The notes under the pieces are model-generated. The model did no database searches, had not been told where the DNA came from, and saw only the letters and a list, made by a program, of their open reading frames with translations. Shown one piece after another: positions 1 to 10,600 of a stretch of DNA of 64,000 nt. Numbering within the stretch: position 1 is the first letter of the stretch; every line of letters starts with the position of its first letter. Source of the DNA: Jacaranda mimosifolia. Taxonomy: Eukaryota; Streptophyta; Magnoliopsida; Lamiales; Bignoniaceae. The stretch spans positions 30,542,230-30,606,229 of the forward strand of contig CM032121.1 in assembly GCA_018894105.1 (NCBI GenBank), written 5' to 3'. Position numbers and translations under genes: made by a program.

Positions 1-637
1 CTGGAGAACAGTGTGTCTGCATTAACACTCCCCATTATGATTATCTAGGAAAATATCCTTTGAAAAACTTAATCCAAATTGCTTATCGTTTTATAATTTC
101 AAAATCTAAACTACTAAACTGACACCTTTTTTAGCAAAAATTCAAAGATCACAGCCATATGATAAAGCCCAAGTCCCCTGCGAAGCAAGCATAAACTGCA
201 GCAAACTGTTGGCACGGTCCTATAGATGTCGGGCACCATATGAATAAATTATAGCTTAATAAAAAAGCAAGAAAACAGCGTAGACAAAAGAATTAGGCTA
301 CCTGAGAAGAAGGGAGGCCGGATCTGAGGTGGAGAGAAGCATGGGCAGAACCAGTAGGGTTCCGAAAATACTGTACATCGGGTGGGAGAGTACAAGGTTG
401 GAGCGAGGATCCAAGCCGGGTCTCCACAGAGGATACCAGCTCCAACATCAGGTTCCTGTGCGGGCCTGAGACATAAGGGAACTCCATGAATTTTACTCTG
501 AGCTCATCGCCGGAACCCATGGAAGCTGATGGCCAGGAATATCGAGTTCCTGAAAGGCGAGAACCTGGTGTAGAAGAACAAGAGAGTAGAGGGAAATGGA
601 GAGTGGAATGTGATAAACTGGCAGAACTTATAGCCAT
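1..637 (-). CDS. ACD2: Red chlorophyll catabolite reductase (RCCR), 5' part, partial
   Basis: RCCR is a plastid enzyme of chlorophyll breakdown that reduces red chlorophyll catabolite to a fluorescent product. Exon 1 (302-637) encodes about 112 residues: a Ser-rich, acid-poor N-terminus typical of a transit peptide, then KFMEFPYVSGPHRNLMLELV and LPPDVQYFRNPTGSAHASLH, which match my recollection of the start of the mature Arabidopsis ACD2 enzyme (KFMEFPYVS, LPPDV, NPNGSAEASLHIRSG). A GT donor follows at 301-300. An AG acceptor at 18-17 would begin exon 2 at base 16 in the right phase, giving THCSP, close to the family's SPIDF. The intron is then about 284 bp and the rest of the gene lies left of the window. 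The start is the ATG at 637. No break is seen in exon 1. The family call is firm; the exon 2 start is inferred from 16 bases. Confidence 0.85.
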
Positions 638-996
638 ACGGGAATTGACAATTTTCCTTTCCCACTCAACGAGGGTCGTACAAATATGTTAAAAAAGAAA
701 AGGGGGAAATTTTTATGAATGAAATGTGATGAAGCAACGTGAGCCAGAAAAAAAAAAAAAAAAGCCATGACAAAACCATTGATTCTATTCCTCTCGCGCA
801 TTAGAAGAAGACAACAATTCTTAATCATGTAAGATTACAGCATGCACCTGGGGAGAAGTAAAAATCGAAAAGCCTAATAAGAAAAGAAAACAACTGTTTT
901 ATTCAAAAACTATCGAGCTCCAGTACTGCCACATAGTTGGGGGAAAGCCAAACTAGTGGTACTATATAGTGACAGTACGATGATGCTCAACTATTC
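638..996. promoter_or_regulatory. Shared upstream region of divergent RCCR and PPR genes
   Basis: The 359 bp between the RCCR ATG (minus) and the PPR ATG (plus) must hold both 5'UTRs and at least the proximal promoters. A CTATATAG motif at about 962 lies roughly 30 bp before the PPR ATG; if it is the TATA box, that 5'UTR is very short. A poly-A run sits near 750. Nothing else recognisable was seen. That this is a bidirectional promoter is inferred from spacing alone. Confidence 0.45.
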
Positions 997-3957
997 ATGG
1001 CGCGCTTACTCTTTCGCGCTTCTCTACAAAATCCATTTATGCCAAACTTTTGCTCTCATCTCTCAGTATTCAACCGCTCACTTCATGCTAATCCACATTT
1101 TGCCGAGTATTTTATTTCTCTATTACCCTTCTGCCGGAAAAGGCAAGACTTAAAGGCGTTAAACTGTCTTCTGACAGTACACGGATTAATTAGGCACCAG
1201 CCTTTAACTAAACAGTACATTAAGCAATGCTGTCATCTGGGTTTTCCGGATTTAGCTCTTTCTGCGTTCAGAACAATCGAAAAACCGAGTCTTTACGTGC
1301 AAAATTTAGTTCTCAGGAATTTGTGTGTTAATGGGTTGTTTGAAGATGTGGTGTTTGTTTATCAAAAAGGTCGAAATTCTGGAATTTCGGGGGATAATTA
1401 TACTTACCCTTTTGTGATCAAGGCATGTGCGGCTCTGAGTGATGTTTGGTTCGGTAAAATGATGCATTCTATTGTTTTGGGGACTGGGTTTGGAGATAAT
1501 CTGGTTGTTCAAACTGCGCTTCTGGATTTCTACGCCAAAGTTGGTGAAATGGGAAATGCATGTAAATTGGTTGATGAAATTTCTCAACCAGATTTGGTGG
1601 TTTGGAATGCGTTGATTTCTGGATATTCTGTCAATGGGTTTGATTATGAGGTTCTGCAGGTTTTTCAAGACATGCATATCATGGGTGTGAAGCCTAATTC
1701 TAGCACATTTGCAAGTGTGCTTCCTGTGTGCTCCCGAGTTGGAGTTAATGATATTGGCATTTCTCTCCATGCATTAGCTTATAAACTTGGATACACTAAA
1801 GAGGAAACATTAGCACCTGCTTTAATTTCAATGTATGCTAGTTGTGGAGATTTGTTGGCTTCTAGAGATATTTTTGATACTTCAAGAAGAAAAAGTATTG
1901 CCATTTGGAATGCCATGATATCTTCTTACACAAGGAACCATAAACCGGAAAAAGCTGTTAGAGTGTTTCAAAGAATGCTAGTGGATGAGGTGAAGCCAAA
2001 TATGATAACTTTTGTGTCTCTTCTTCCCTCTTCCGAGACTACTGGTAGCATTTGGTATGCTGAATCCTTCCATACTTCTGTAGTAAAATTTGGATTTGAG
2101 AAAGAGCTTTCTGTTGTCACAGCTCTTTTGTCAGCATATGCTAAACTAGGGAATATGGATTCAGCTGAGTTCCTTTTTCATAACATTCGAATTAGGAACC
2201 TCTTATTATGGAATTCCTTGGTTTCAGCATATGCTGGTCATGGCCTTTGGGAACAGAGTTTGGATGCATTCCGTCTCATGCAGATGGATGGTTTCATTCC
2301 AGATGCAATCTCAACTATTAGTCTCCTTGCTTCATGCTCTGAATTGAATGCCTCTCTGCTGGGAAAGTCTGTACATGCTTATAGCATTAAAAGGGGATTC
2401 GATTCAAATCTGAATGCAGCCAATGCATTGTTGACATTTTATTGTGATTGCAATGAGTTGGCCTCTTCTTTTAGGATATTTGACAGAATGGCTCAAAAAA
2501 GTGTTATTACATGGAACTTGATGATTTCTGGATGTGTGGATAGTGGAGAATTCAAGAGAGCAATGCTCCTTTTCCATCAGATGAGGCAAGAAGGAGTGGA
2601 CTTTGATTTGGTTACCTTGATAAGTATTCTTCCCTCTTGCCATGAAAGTCAAAATCCAAAGCTTGGTGTGGCTATTCATAGCTTTGCTATCAGAACTGCT
2701 CTGACAACTGATATTTCCTTAGCTAATGCTCTTGTTAGCATGTATATCAACTGCGGAGAGCTTGATGCAGCGAGGTTACTCTTTGATGAGATTACTGACA
2801 AGACTGTGGTTTCTTGGAATGCCATTTTAACCGGCTATCGTCATCATAACTTGCAAAAGGAGACCATTGAATTGTTTCTAGAAATGATAGGGGAGGATCA
2901 GAAGCCAAATTATGTAACTATGCTGAATTTATTACCTGCATGCCAAATCCTTCTTCAAGGTAAATCTGTTCATGCATACATCACCAGGAGGATGATTCCA
3001 CTTGAAATTCCTCTTCTAACATCTCTGATGATCATGTATGCTAGATTTGAAAATCTAACATCATGCTTGATGCTGTTTGATATTGGAGATAAGAAGACTA
3101 TTTCTCTGTGGAATACTGTTATGTCTGCACATCTACTCACGAAGAACTGTGCTATTGCTCTTTCCTTCTTCCGCGAGTTGCTTGGGAACAAAATGGAGCC
3201 TGACAATATCACAGTTCTGAACCTTATTTCAGCTTGTGCCCACATCAAGAACCTGTGGATTTCAAACTCTGTCTTAGCTTATCTGGTGAGAAAAGGATTT
3301 GACAAAGATTTGGCAACTAGCAATGCCTTGATTGATATGTATGCAAAATGTGGGAGCATCTCTTCTGCAAGAATGCTGTTTGAGGTGTTGCCAGAAAAGG
3401 ACAACATTTCTTGGAGTGTGATGGTAAATGGCTACGGATTGCATGGGGACGGTGAAGCTGCATTGGCTCTTTACTTACAGATGATGCTTCTGGGCTTGAA
3501 ACCTGATAAAGTTACCTATATGAGTATTTTATCAGCTTGCAGCCATGCTGGTTTTGTTGAGCAAGGGAGAATGGTTTTTGACTCTATGATTAGAGATGGT
3601 ATATTGCCAGGGATGGAGCATTATGCCTGCATGGTTGATCTTCTTGGAAGAACTGGTCACTTGAATGAGGCTTTTGAAATTGTCAAGAATTTACCACATA
3701 AGCCTTCAGCAAGTCTACTTGAATCATTATTAGGTGCTTGTCTAAGTCATGGAAACTATTGGCTTGGAGAGGAAATTGGTAGGTTGGTCCTAGATATGAA
3801 CCCAACAGATTCTGGCCCATATGTGATTCTCCACAACATCTATGCAGCTGCAGGAAAGTGGGTAGATGCCAAAAATGTGAGGCTTGAACTGGAACAAAAG
3901 CAACTCAGCAAAGCTCCGGGCAAGAGTCTTCTTGATGGCAATACATGGACACAGTAA
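997..3957 (+). CDS. PLS-class pentatricopeptide repeat protein, E-type C-terminus, 986 aa
   Basis: This is an intronless 986-residue ORF, as usual for plant PPR genes. PPR proteins of the PLS class bind organellar RNA, often for C-to-U editing. Repeated P-motif cores (VVWNALISGYS, AIWNAMISSYT, LLWNSLVSAYAG, VSWNAILTGYR, ISWSVMVNGYG) alternate with L and S motifs such as NALIDMYAKCGSISSARMLF. I count roughly two dozen motifs over residues ~80-880. The C-terminus (LESLLGACLSHGNYWLGEEI, then GPYVILHNIYAAAGKWVDA) has the form of an E domain. The protein ends at GKSLLDGNTWTQ with no DYW deaminase domain. The N-terminus is Arg/Ser/Leu-rich and poor in acids, which suggests mitochondrial or plastid import. 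No stops or frameshifts interrupt it. The RNA target cannot be read from the sequence, and the Arabidopsis counterpart was not identified. Confidence 0.93.
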   Translation: MARLLFRASLQNPFMPNFCSHLSVFNRSLHANPHFAEYFISLLPFCRKRQDLKALNCLLTVHGLIRHQPLTKQYIKQCCHLGFPDLALSAFRTIEKPSLYVQNLVLRNLCVNGLFEDVVFVYQKGRNSGISGDNYTYPFVIKACAALSDVWFGKMMHSIVLGTGFGDNLVVQTALLDFYAKVGEMGNACKLVDEISQPDLVVWNALISGYSVNGFDYEVLQVFQDMHIMGVKPNSSTFASVLPVCSRVGVNDIGISLHALAYKLGYTKEETLAPALISMYASCGDLLASRDIFDTSRRKSIAIWNAMISSYTRNHKPEKAVRVFQRMLVDEVKPNMITFVSLLPSSETTGSIWYAESFHTSVVKFGFEKELSVVTALLSAYAKLGNMDSAEFLFHNIRIRNLLLWNSLVSAYAGHGLWEQSLDAFRLMQMDGFIPDAISTISLLASCSELNASLLGKSVHAYSIKRGFDSNLNAANALLTFYCDCNELASSFRIFDRMAQKSVITWNLMISGCVDSGEFKRAMLLFHQMRQEGVDFDLVTLISILPSCHESQNPKLGVAIHSFAIRTALTTDISLANALVSMYINCGELDAARLLFDEITDKTVVSWNAILTGYRHHNLQKETIELFLEMIGEDQKPNYVTMLNLLPACQILLQGKSVHAYITRRMIPLEIPLLTSLMIMYARFENLTSCLMLFDIGDKKTISLWNTVMSAHLLTKNCAIALSFFRELLGNKMEPDNITVLNLISACAHIKNLWISNSVLAYLVRKGFDKDLATSNALIDMYAKCGSISSARMLFEVLPEKDNISWSVMVNGYGLHGDGEAALALYLQMMLLGLKPDKVTYMSILSACSHAGFVEQGRMVFDSMIRDGILPGMEHYACMVDLLGRTGHLNEAFEIVKNLPHKPSASLLESLLGACLSHGNYWLGEEIGRLVLDMNPTDSGPYVILHNIYAAAGKWVDAKNVRLELEQKQLSKAPGKSLLDGNTWTQ

Positions 3958-4664
3958 TTGTTGCATCAAATATAGAGGCAGATCTGGATCAGCATTTGGG
4001 ATTTTTAAATATAGCATTACGATCCTCTATTTCAATCAGTATCTCATTTTACAAAAACATAACAATGTACCTAATCCATAACCAAATATTTGAACAAGGA
4101 AATATCACCAACAAAAAAAGGAAATATAAACTGCCGCTAGGGGTGGGATAGTGAGTGATGAAATCCCTAAAACCTGATTAAGAATAAGAGGAAAGGGGGC
4201 TGAACGGAAACTTTCTGGGATGCAATCTCTCAGAAGAATCTCCAAAGGTTGACAAAAATGTAATCGAACTACTTATATCATACTAAACAAAAATATAATA
4301 CTACTTTAATCGTACTTAGAACACGTATAGGTCGAAATCTTCGAATATTCCAATACATCAAAACAAATAGTTAAAAGAAAAAAGAACCATAAACCAATTT
4401 CATCTTGCAGTCAAGCAAACTCAATTGCAGAGTGACATCCATTCACCATAATTGATTCCATTCCAACAGCAAGACTTAGGGGAGGAACTTGACTGCCTAA
4501 ATTAGAAGTGTATCTCACCAGCCAGTCTGCAACAACAAAATAAAATAGGCTCCACAAAGAACTCAAACTATGCATTCTATATCAAGTACCCAAAACAAGG
4601 TGTTAATAGCCAGACAAAATGCACTTGTAACATCCGTAACTTGCATCTCTCCATAGTATCCGGC
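3958..4664. other. 3' regions of two convergent genes
   Basis: These 707 bp separate the PPR stop codon (plus) from the BAT2-like stop codon (minus) and should hold both 3'UTRs. The short ORFs here have no recognisable content. The segment nearer 4664 is the likely 3'UTR of the minus-strand gene. No separate gene is seen. Confidence 0.6.
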
Positions 4665-7600
4665 TCATGTAGTGGAACTCCCACTAGTGGTCTGTTTAGC
4701 CACATAAATTTGTTTCACCTTTGAAGGAGGAAAAGCTTTATCCACATTGGAGGACTGGTTCCTTCCATGATAACCCATCCGACGGTGAGACCATTCATTT
4801 CCTGTGTTGCTCCTCTGAGACAAGCCACCTCTTTGATAATTATAGCCAGCAGTATTACCATGTTGGTTGGATGCAATCTTCTTAGAGAACTGAGTCTTCA
4901 GAGAACTTGCATTCTGATGTTTGCCATTGTCTGTTGTATCAGTCTTGACAGATTCAGCATTTGCACTTCCAGACGAGCTTTGAACTGCCACAGTCTGCCC
5001 AGATGAAGCTGTGTTGGATCTCAATGAATCTACTAATCTTAGTTCAGCAGAAAATGGGGTGACATTTGCATCTGCAGCAAGAGTAAAACTTGGGCCATTA
5101 TCTGATGGTGTTGGAGTTCGAGACTCGTTGAACCTATTGGCAGTTAATGATTGGTCAACGGAATGGCCATTGTTGACTTGAGAAGGCAATGCAACTTCGA
5201 CTTGTGGTTGCATTGGTCGAGAGATAGGAACAGAGTGAAGTGGTGAAGCAGGAATATGCCCCCATCGAGCTTGGACAGGCAAATCAGGGGCAGTCTGGAA
5301 AACATAAGGTGACTTTTTGAAGATATAAGACAAGATTTTCAAAGAGAAAATAAATAATAAGTGCTTGAAGAAAATAAAAACAAATATCTCATGTTAAACG
5401 TGCACTTCATATAAAGTTTTTTCTCTCTCCCGGCAAAAAAATGAGGGCACAAGGCAAATCAACTGTGTACTTAATCATGCAAAGATAATCATGTACTTGA
5501 TACTCTATAATATGGTAGAGTTAGTAATGGGAGATAAAATGAAAATGAATGTGCAAGAAGCTTTTACCTGGAATGGAGATACATCATACATGGGCAATGG
5601 GGAGGGCATAGGCAAGAGAGGTGATCCAGGGGCAAGATGCTGAATGGGAGCCGTCATACTGGGGGCATTTCGCTGCATAGTATCCATATTCACATTATTA
5701 ATGTCTCCCTCACCAATACGCATGGCAGAAGAAGTCAGGTTGTTTTTCCAATCAGCTTGCTTAGCAGAAGGGATATAGGTGGCACCCATAAAACTTAAAC
5801 CAACCTGTCTGTACTGTCCAACTGGAGCAAAATGATTATAGACCACCATATGTGGAGGCCCCTGAACCCCAGGAATGGCTCCATGTGGTCCAATGAATGG
5901 GCCAGAATATCCAGCTGGAGGACCATAAAATGAGTCCACACCAGAATGGCATTGCTGCCAGTTACCAAGAGGTCCAGAACTGGATGCTGGACTCTTCTGG
6001 GGCTGTGATTGTGTACCAGAAGATTCTTCATGCGGACTGAAGGCAAAAATTGGACCCCCCAACAATGGGTTCATCTCGTAGAAGGGGAAGTGGGAAGGTG
6101 GACCTGCAGGGAAATGAGAAAGCATCTGGCTTGAGGAACCCTGAGGACTTGGCAACGGTGGCCACAAGGATATGGGTGTTGTCTCAATAGAGAGATCCGC
6201 CGGAAGAGAAACACTTAATAACTCCTCGCCCCGTGATTGACTTGCCAAGTGCTGATCTCCAACCACACCTGCAAAAAGACACAAGCAATCAAATTTTAGG
6301 AATGCAAACACCCATGTCCTCCCTCCCACCCTCCCGTTCTTAAGTTGGGTCACACTTTAATGCTACCTGTTGTGATGCCATCAATTTCAGTACTATCAAA
6401 ACTTTTGGAGTCATTAACCGAACCCATCCCATTCCCAACTATGTCGTCACTGCTGATGGCTGCGACAGCAACAGCAGAAGCAGCTGCTTCTGCTTCAGCC
6501 TCACAATCTTGTAGGGGAACACAAGAGTCGCTCAGGTGCTTTTCTTTTTCAAAGAAAAGAGAATTGTCTGTCTCAGATACAGGAAAACTGCGGGAAATTT
6601 GCACGTCGTGTCTGTTGGAACCTGGAGCACCAATCCCATGTGATACAACATGGCTGCTAGGAGGAAGGACTGGTGGAGATGTAACGGCACCTAAGAACAG
6701 AAGGAAAAAACAAAAAAGGAAATGTGAATTTCAGGGTAACATACTTATACAAAAAAAAACCTAAGCTTGTAGTAACACATGATATACCAAATTGAATTTT
6801 TTCTCCAGCAAGCAGGGAATTAATTGGACTTGCACCAGAAGAAAAAGTTTTATCCTTCGCCAAAATGGATGATGTTGGCAAGATTGGATCACTAACTGTG
6901 CTGGAATGACCTCCCAGGGCAGCAATTCGTGAATCACACCGAGCAGGTTTCATTGCCTCATCAATTTGGGTCTGGCTCAAAGACATCACCTGCCAGAAAA
7001 TAAATTTAGTAACATAAGTTTTTCTTAGAAAAGAAATAGTTAAATCAAACTTTTCACAGACATCCCAAAATAGAATGAAAACCAGATCCCAAAAGCAAAA
7101 TGTAGGATGCTGACAAGAAGCAATAACCTGTAATGTGATCACTAGCTAAAGAGGCAGAGAGAGATGGATCAGCAAATTAATATTCCAAGGTTGCTTACTC
7201 AGCCCTTCACTAATTAATGCCAGCGCATCGAAAACCTCCAGTAATAAAATTAAGGACAAACAGAAAAAACCCACCAACATGACTTCCGAAATTAATAATT
7301 GTATCACACCATAAATTTTGTGATGATACAATGTCTTATATTGCATTGTACGTTCGGATGAGAGTTGAAAAGACACAAATTGTTAAAATTAATCTACGCT
7401 TTAGCCTTCAAACTGACAAAAAACAAAGTCATTCACATGAAAACTTAGGCCATTTCTGGAAAAATATAACTACTTTTTAGAACATAAACTCGCTAACCTG
7501 TACCAATGCTAACGCTAGTTCAAACATCTACCAGTTGATTATTCCCTGCAATGCCCTAAGAAGTCAAGGATGATTTGACATGATTCATTACCTTGTTTTT

Positions 7601-10600
7601 GCTGTCAAACATTAGGCCAGGATCAGGTTCTGTTCCATCATTAGAAACAACAGACACGGAGCCTGCTTGGGGACACCTGCTAATACAAGCACATGTGCAA
7701 TAATTCATTACCTATTCTTGTTAAATAAGACCAAATGTTGAAGTGTGTATTAAAGAATAATTACTTGACAGCCTGTGCTTCAGAATTAACAGTTGGAGTG
7801 CCAATTGGAGGCTGGGAATCAGCAGTGGTAAACCCTGTTGATTCTTCATTATTGGCAAGGTGAGGGCTCTTAGACGAAGTAAAATCCAATTGAGAGTTGC
7901 TTGCTTCTTCACTGCCCAATGATACAGAGAGTTTATTATGGCTTCTTGAGACTACGTCCTTTTGTCTGGAAGCACGTGGTTTGCGTGGTGGCTGGTATGA
8001 GACAAAAGAGAAAGGTAAATTGCCAAAGAGGAGGATATGTAATTGAAAAACCAGATATAATCAAAAAATTGCCAAAGGTGGGCTAGAAAACATTTTCCCT
8101 AAACATTGATACCTTAGGGGTGCGTGATTTTGCTTTGATTTCCTTTTCCCTCTGTTCACGCCGATCATTTAGCATTTGCCTTTTGGATCGGACTTCAATG
8201 AAATCATCCTCATCACTGGGGGCTTCTATACCAGGTTGTTTAAATACACGCACAACACCACTCTGTAGGGGTGCATCGACATCCTCATCAGAAACATTTC
8301 TTCTCAAATTTGCTTCACCAAGGTGTGAGGTATTCTGACTCTTATTTGATAAATCTTTTGCCATATCTTTCGCTGCCCGATCTCCAGATTTGACCTCCTG
8401 ATGTATTATATTTCCAGAAGCTGAGGGCTCTGATTCAATTCTCTGCTTCATAGTTCTACTAGAGAAGGTACCTCTCTTGGATCCACTTCTTGTAAACACT
8501 CCCACAGCTTTTCCAGCGTGATTAGACTTATTATCTAAGCCTGAATTAATAGAAGAACCCAATACAGGTGGTGGTCTCCTGTCATTGTTCTCACGAATCC
8601 GAAATTCAGTTCGTTGAACAGTTCGTCGCGGTCTTCTCTGAAATGCATTAGAATCTGTCGGCATATCATGATCCTGGATGAACAATCTCGTGTTTGCATT
8701 CTTAACTGCATAAACAAATCTCTTTCCCCTGCCACCAGATACCGGACCCAGACCTCTCAGTCCATTGAAGTTTTTCTCACCGGCAACAGACTGCATCATT
8801 GGTTGTGCATGCTGTAACTGATTTTCAGATCCCCTTGTCTTTGATGATGGTAAATAACTCTTCAAAGAAGCATGATGCTGTCCTCTCTCTTCTGATTGGG
8901 AGTCAGATTCTGACTTCATTTTTCCATCAACGGGCCCAGAGACCCCAGAAGAAGATGATTCAACAACAGTATTGTCCTCATGACTGGCCGCATTCGAAAC
9001 TGTATTAATTCCCCGGGAAAGGCTCCCATTAGATTGCTCTGGTGATGCAGAAACAAAACTTGGCTGCTTAATTGTTGAAAGACACGGCGCTTCGTCCTTG
9101 GTCACATTCTGTGTGGAAGCATCTCGATCAGGTTCATGAGTTACTGAGCCCCCAGATTTCTGATTAAGATTAAAATGGCCCAGTATGTTAGGCTGAACAA
9201 AAGACATTGATTGAGGGGCCATCGGCAAAATTCCCTGCGACAGAGAAGACGTATAGTGGACCTGACCAAATTGGAACATGGTGGGCTGAGATGGATGCAT
9301 GTGAGTAATGGATGGACCAACAGGAGGATGGATGTGCAGAGGCATCTGTATGGAACCAATCTGTATAGCAGGAACTGGAGATGGTATCAAAGAAGGACCA
9401 GAAAACAGTCCAAACTGAAGCTTAACTGGCAAATCACCCTGACTTCCACCAGAAGACAAAGATGGCATATTATCAGAGTGACTAGCAGCAGCTGTAACAT
9501 CACCTGAAACTGAGACAGTTTGCTGAACAGCTAAACCAGTATTACCAGAGGAATCAGCCTTATTTAAAAGATCTGCTGTTGCAGAGGAATCGGGAGCACC
9601 AACATGTTGACCAATAGAACCTTGGAAGGCCGATTTTTCTGGGACCTTCCCAGAGGAGCTATCCACACTTGTCCCAGGAGAATAATCTGCAGGCAGAAGA
9701 TTTTGTTCATCAGAAGGAAACCCTTCAACAGGTCCTCGTCTTTCTTCCATGATACCAACAGAGCTTTTGGGAATCCCAAATGATCTTTCTTGAGTTCCTA
9801 AATTTTTCTCAAAATCATCACTTGGTATTACAACTTCAACACCCTCATCAAAACCTAACACCACATTGTCCATCATATGAGGTGACTCTCTTTCCTCTAG
9901 TTCCATTCCTTCAAACTTTTGGTTCAGCTCAAGATTCTCTTCATCCCCTTCACGCACTTCATCCTCTTCTCTATAACCATCTTCATCGTCATCGTATTCC
10001 TCTGGCTGCTGAATTATGTCAACATTTTCAAGAGTCCATTCTTCATCCTCAACAGCAGAAACAGAATCTGACACTGCACCATTTCTAGAATTACCATTGT
10101 GGACAACAGATCCACTTCCTGTCAGTAAACTGCTTTTCCCTTCTGCTACAGTTGATGTCACTGGAGAATCTCCAGACTCATCCAACTCATCATGGGAGAG
10201 ATGGGGTGGAGAAGTTGGGGGGCTGGAAACAGATAGTGATGACTGTGAGTCACACCTTGATGTATTTCTCAATATCCGGTCTTCGGAAGTATTATTTTCC
10301 TGCTGCAGTCCAAAAATCCCAGATGGCTCTAGACCTTCTTGATTACCATAGTACGCTGTCTCCCTGGTTGATTCAGTTCTTGCTGCATGTGAATAATTAA
10401 TGTCGTTATCTTGAAAAGCTGAGGAACCAGCATGCTCAATAACTCTAAAATTAGTCCTTTGAGCTGAAGCAAGTGAAGGAGGGGGAAGGACACGGGGCTG
10501 TCTCATGGAATACCTTGACCTGCCATAGGAATAAAGCTCATTGGCCTCAGAATGTGGATAAAACCGCTCTGGATAAGGTCCAGTGTTACCACGAGAGCGT

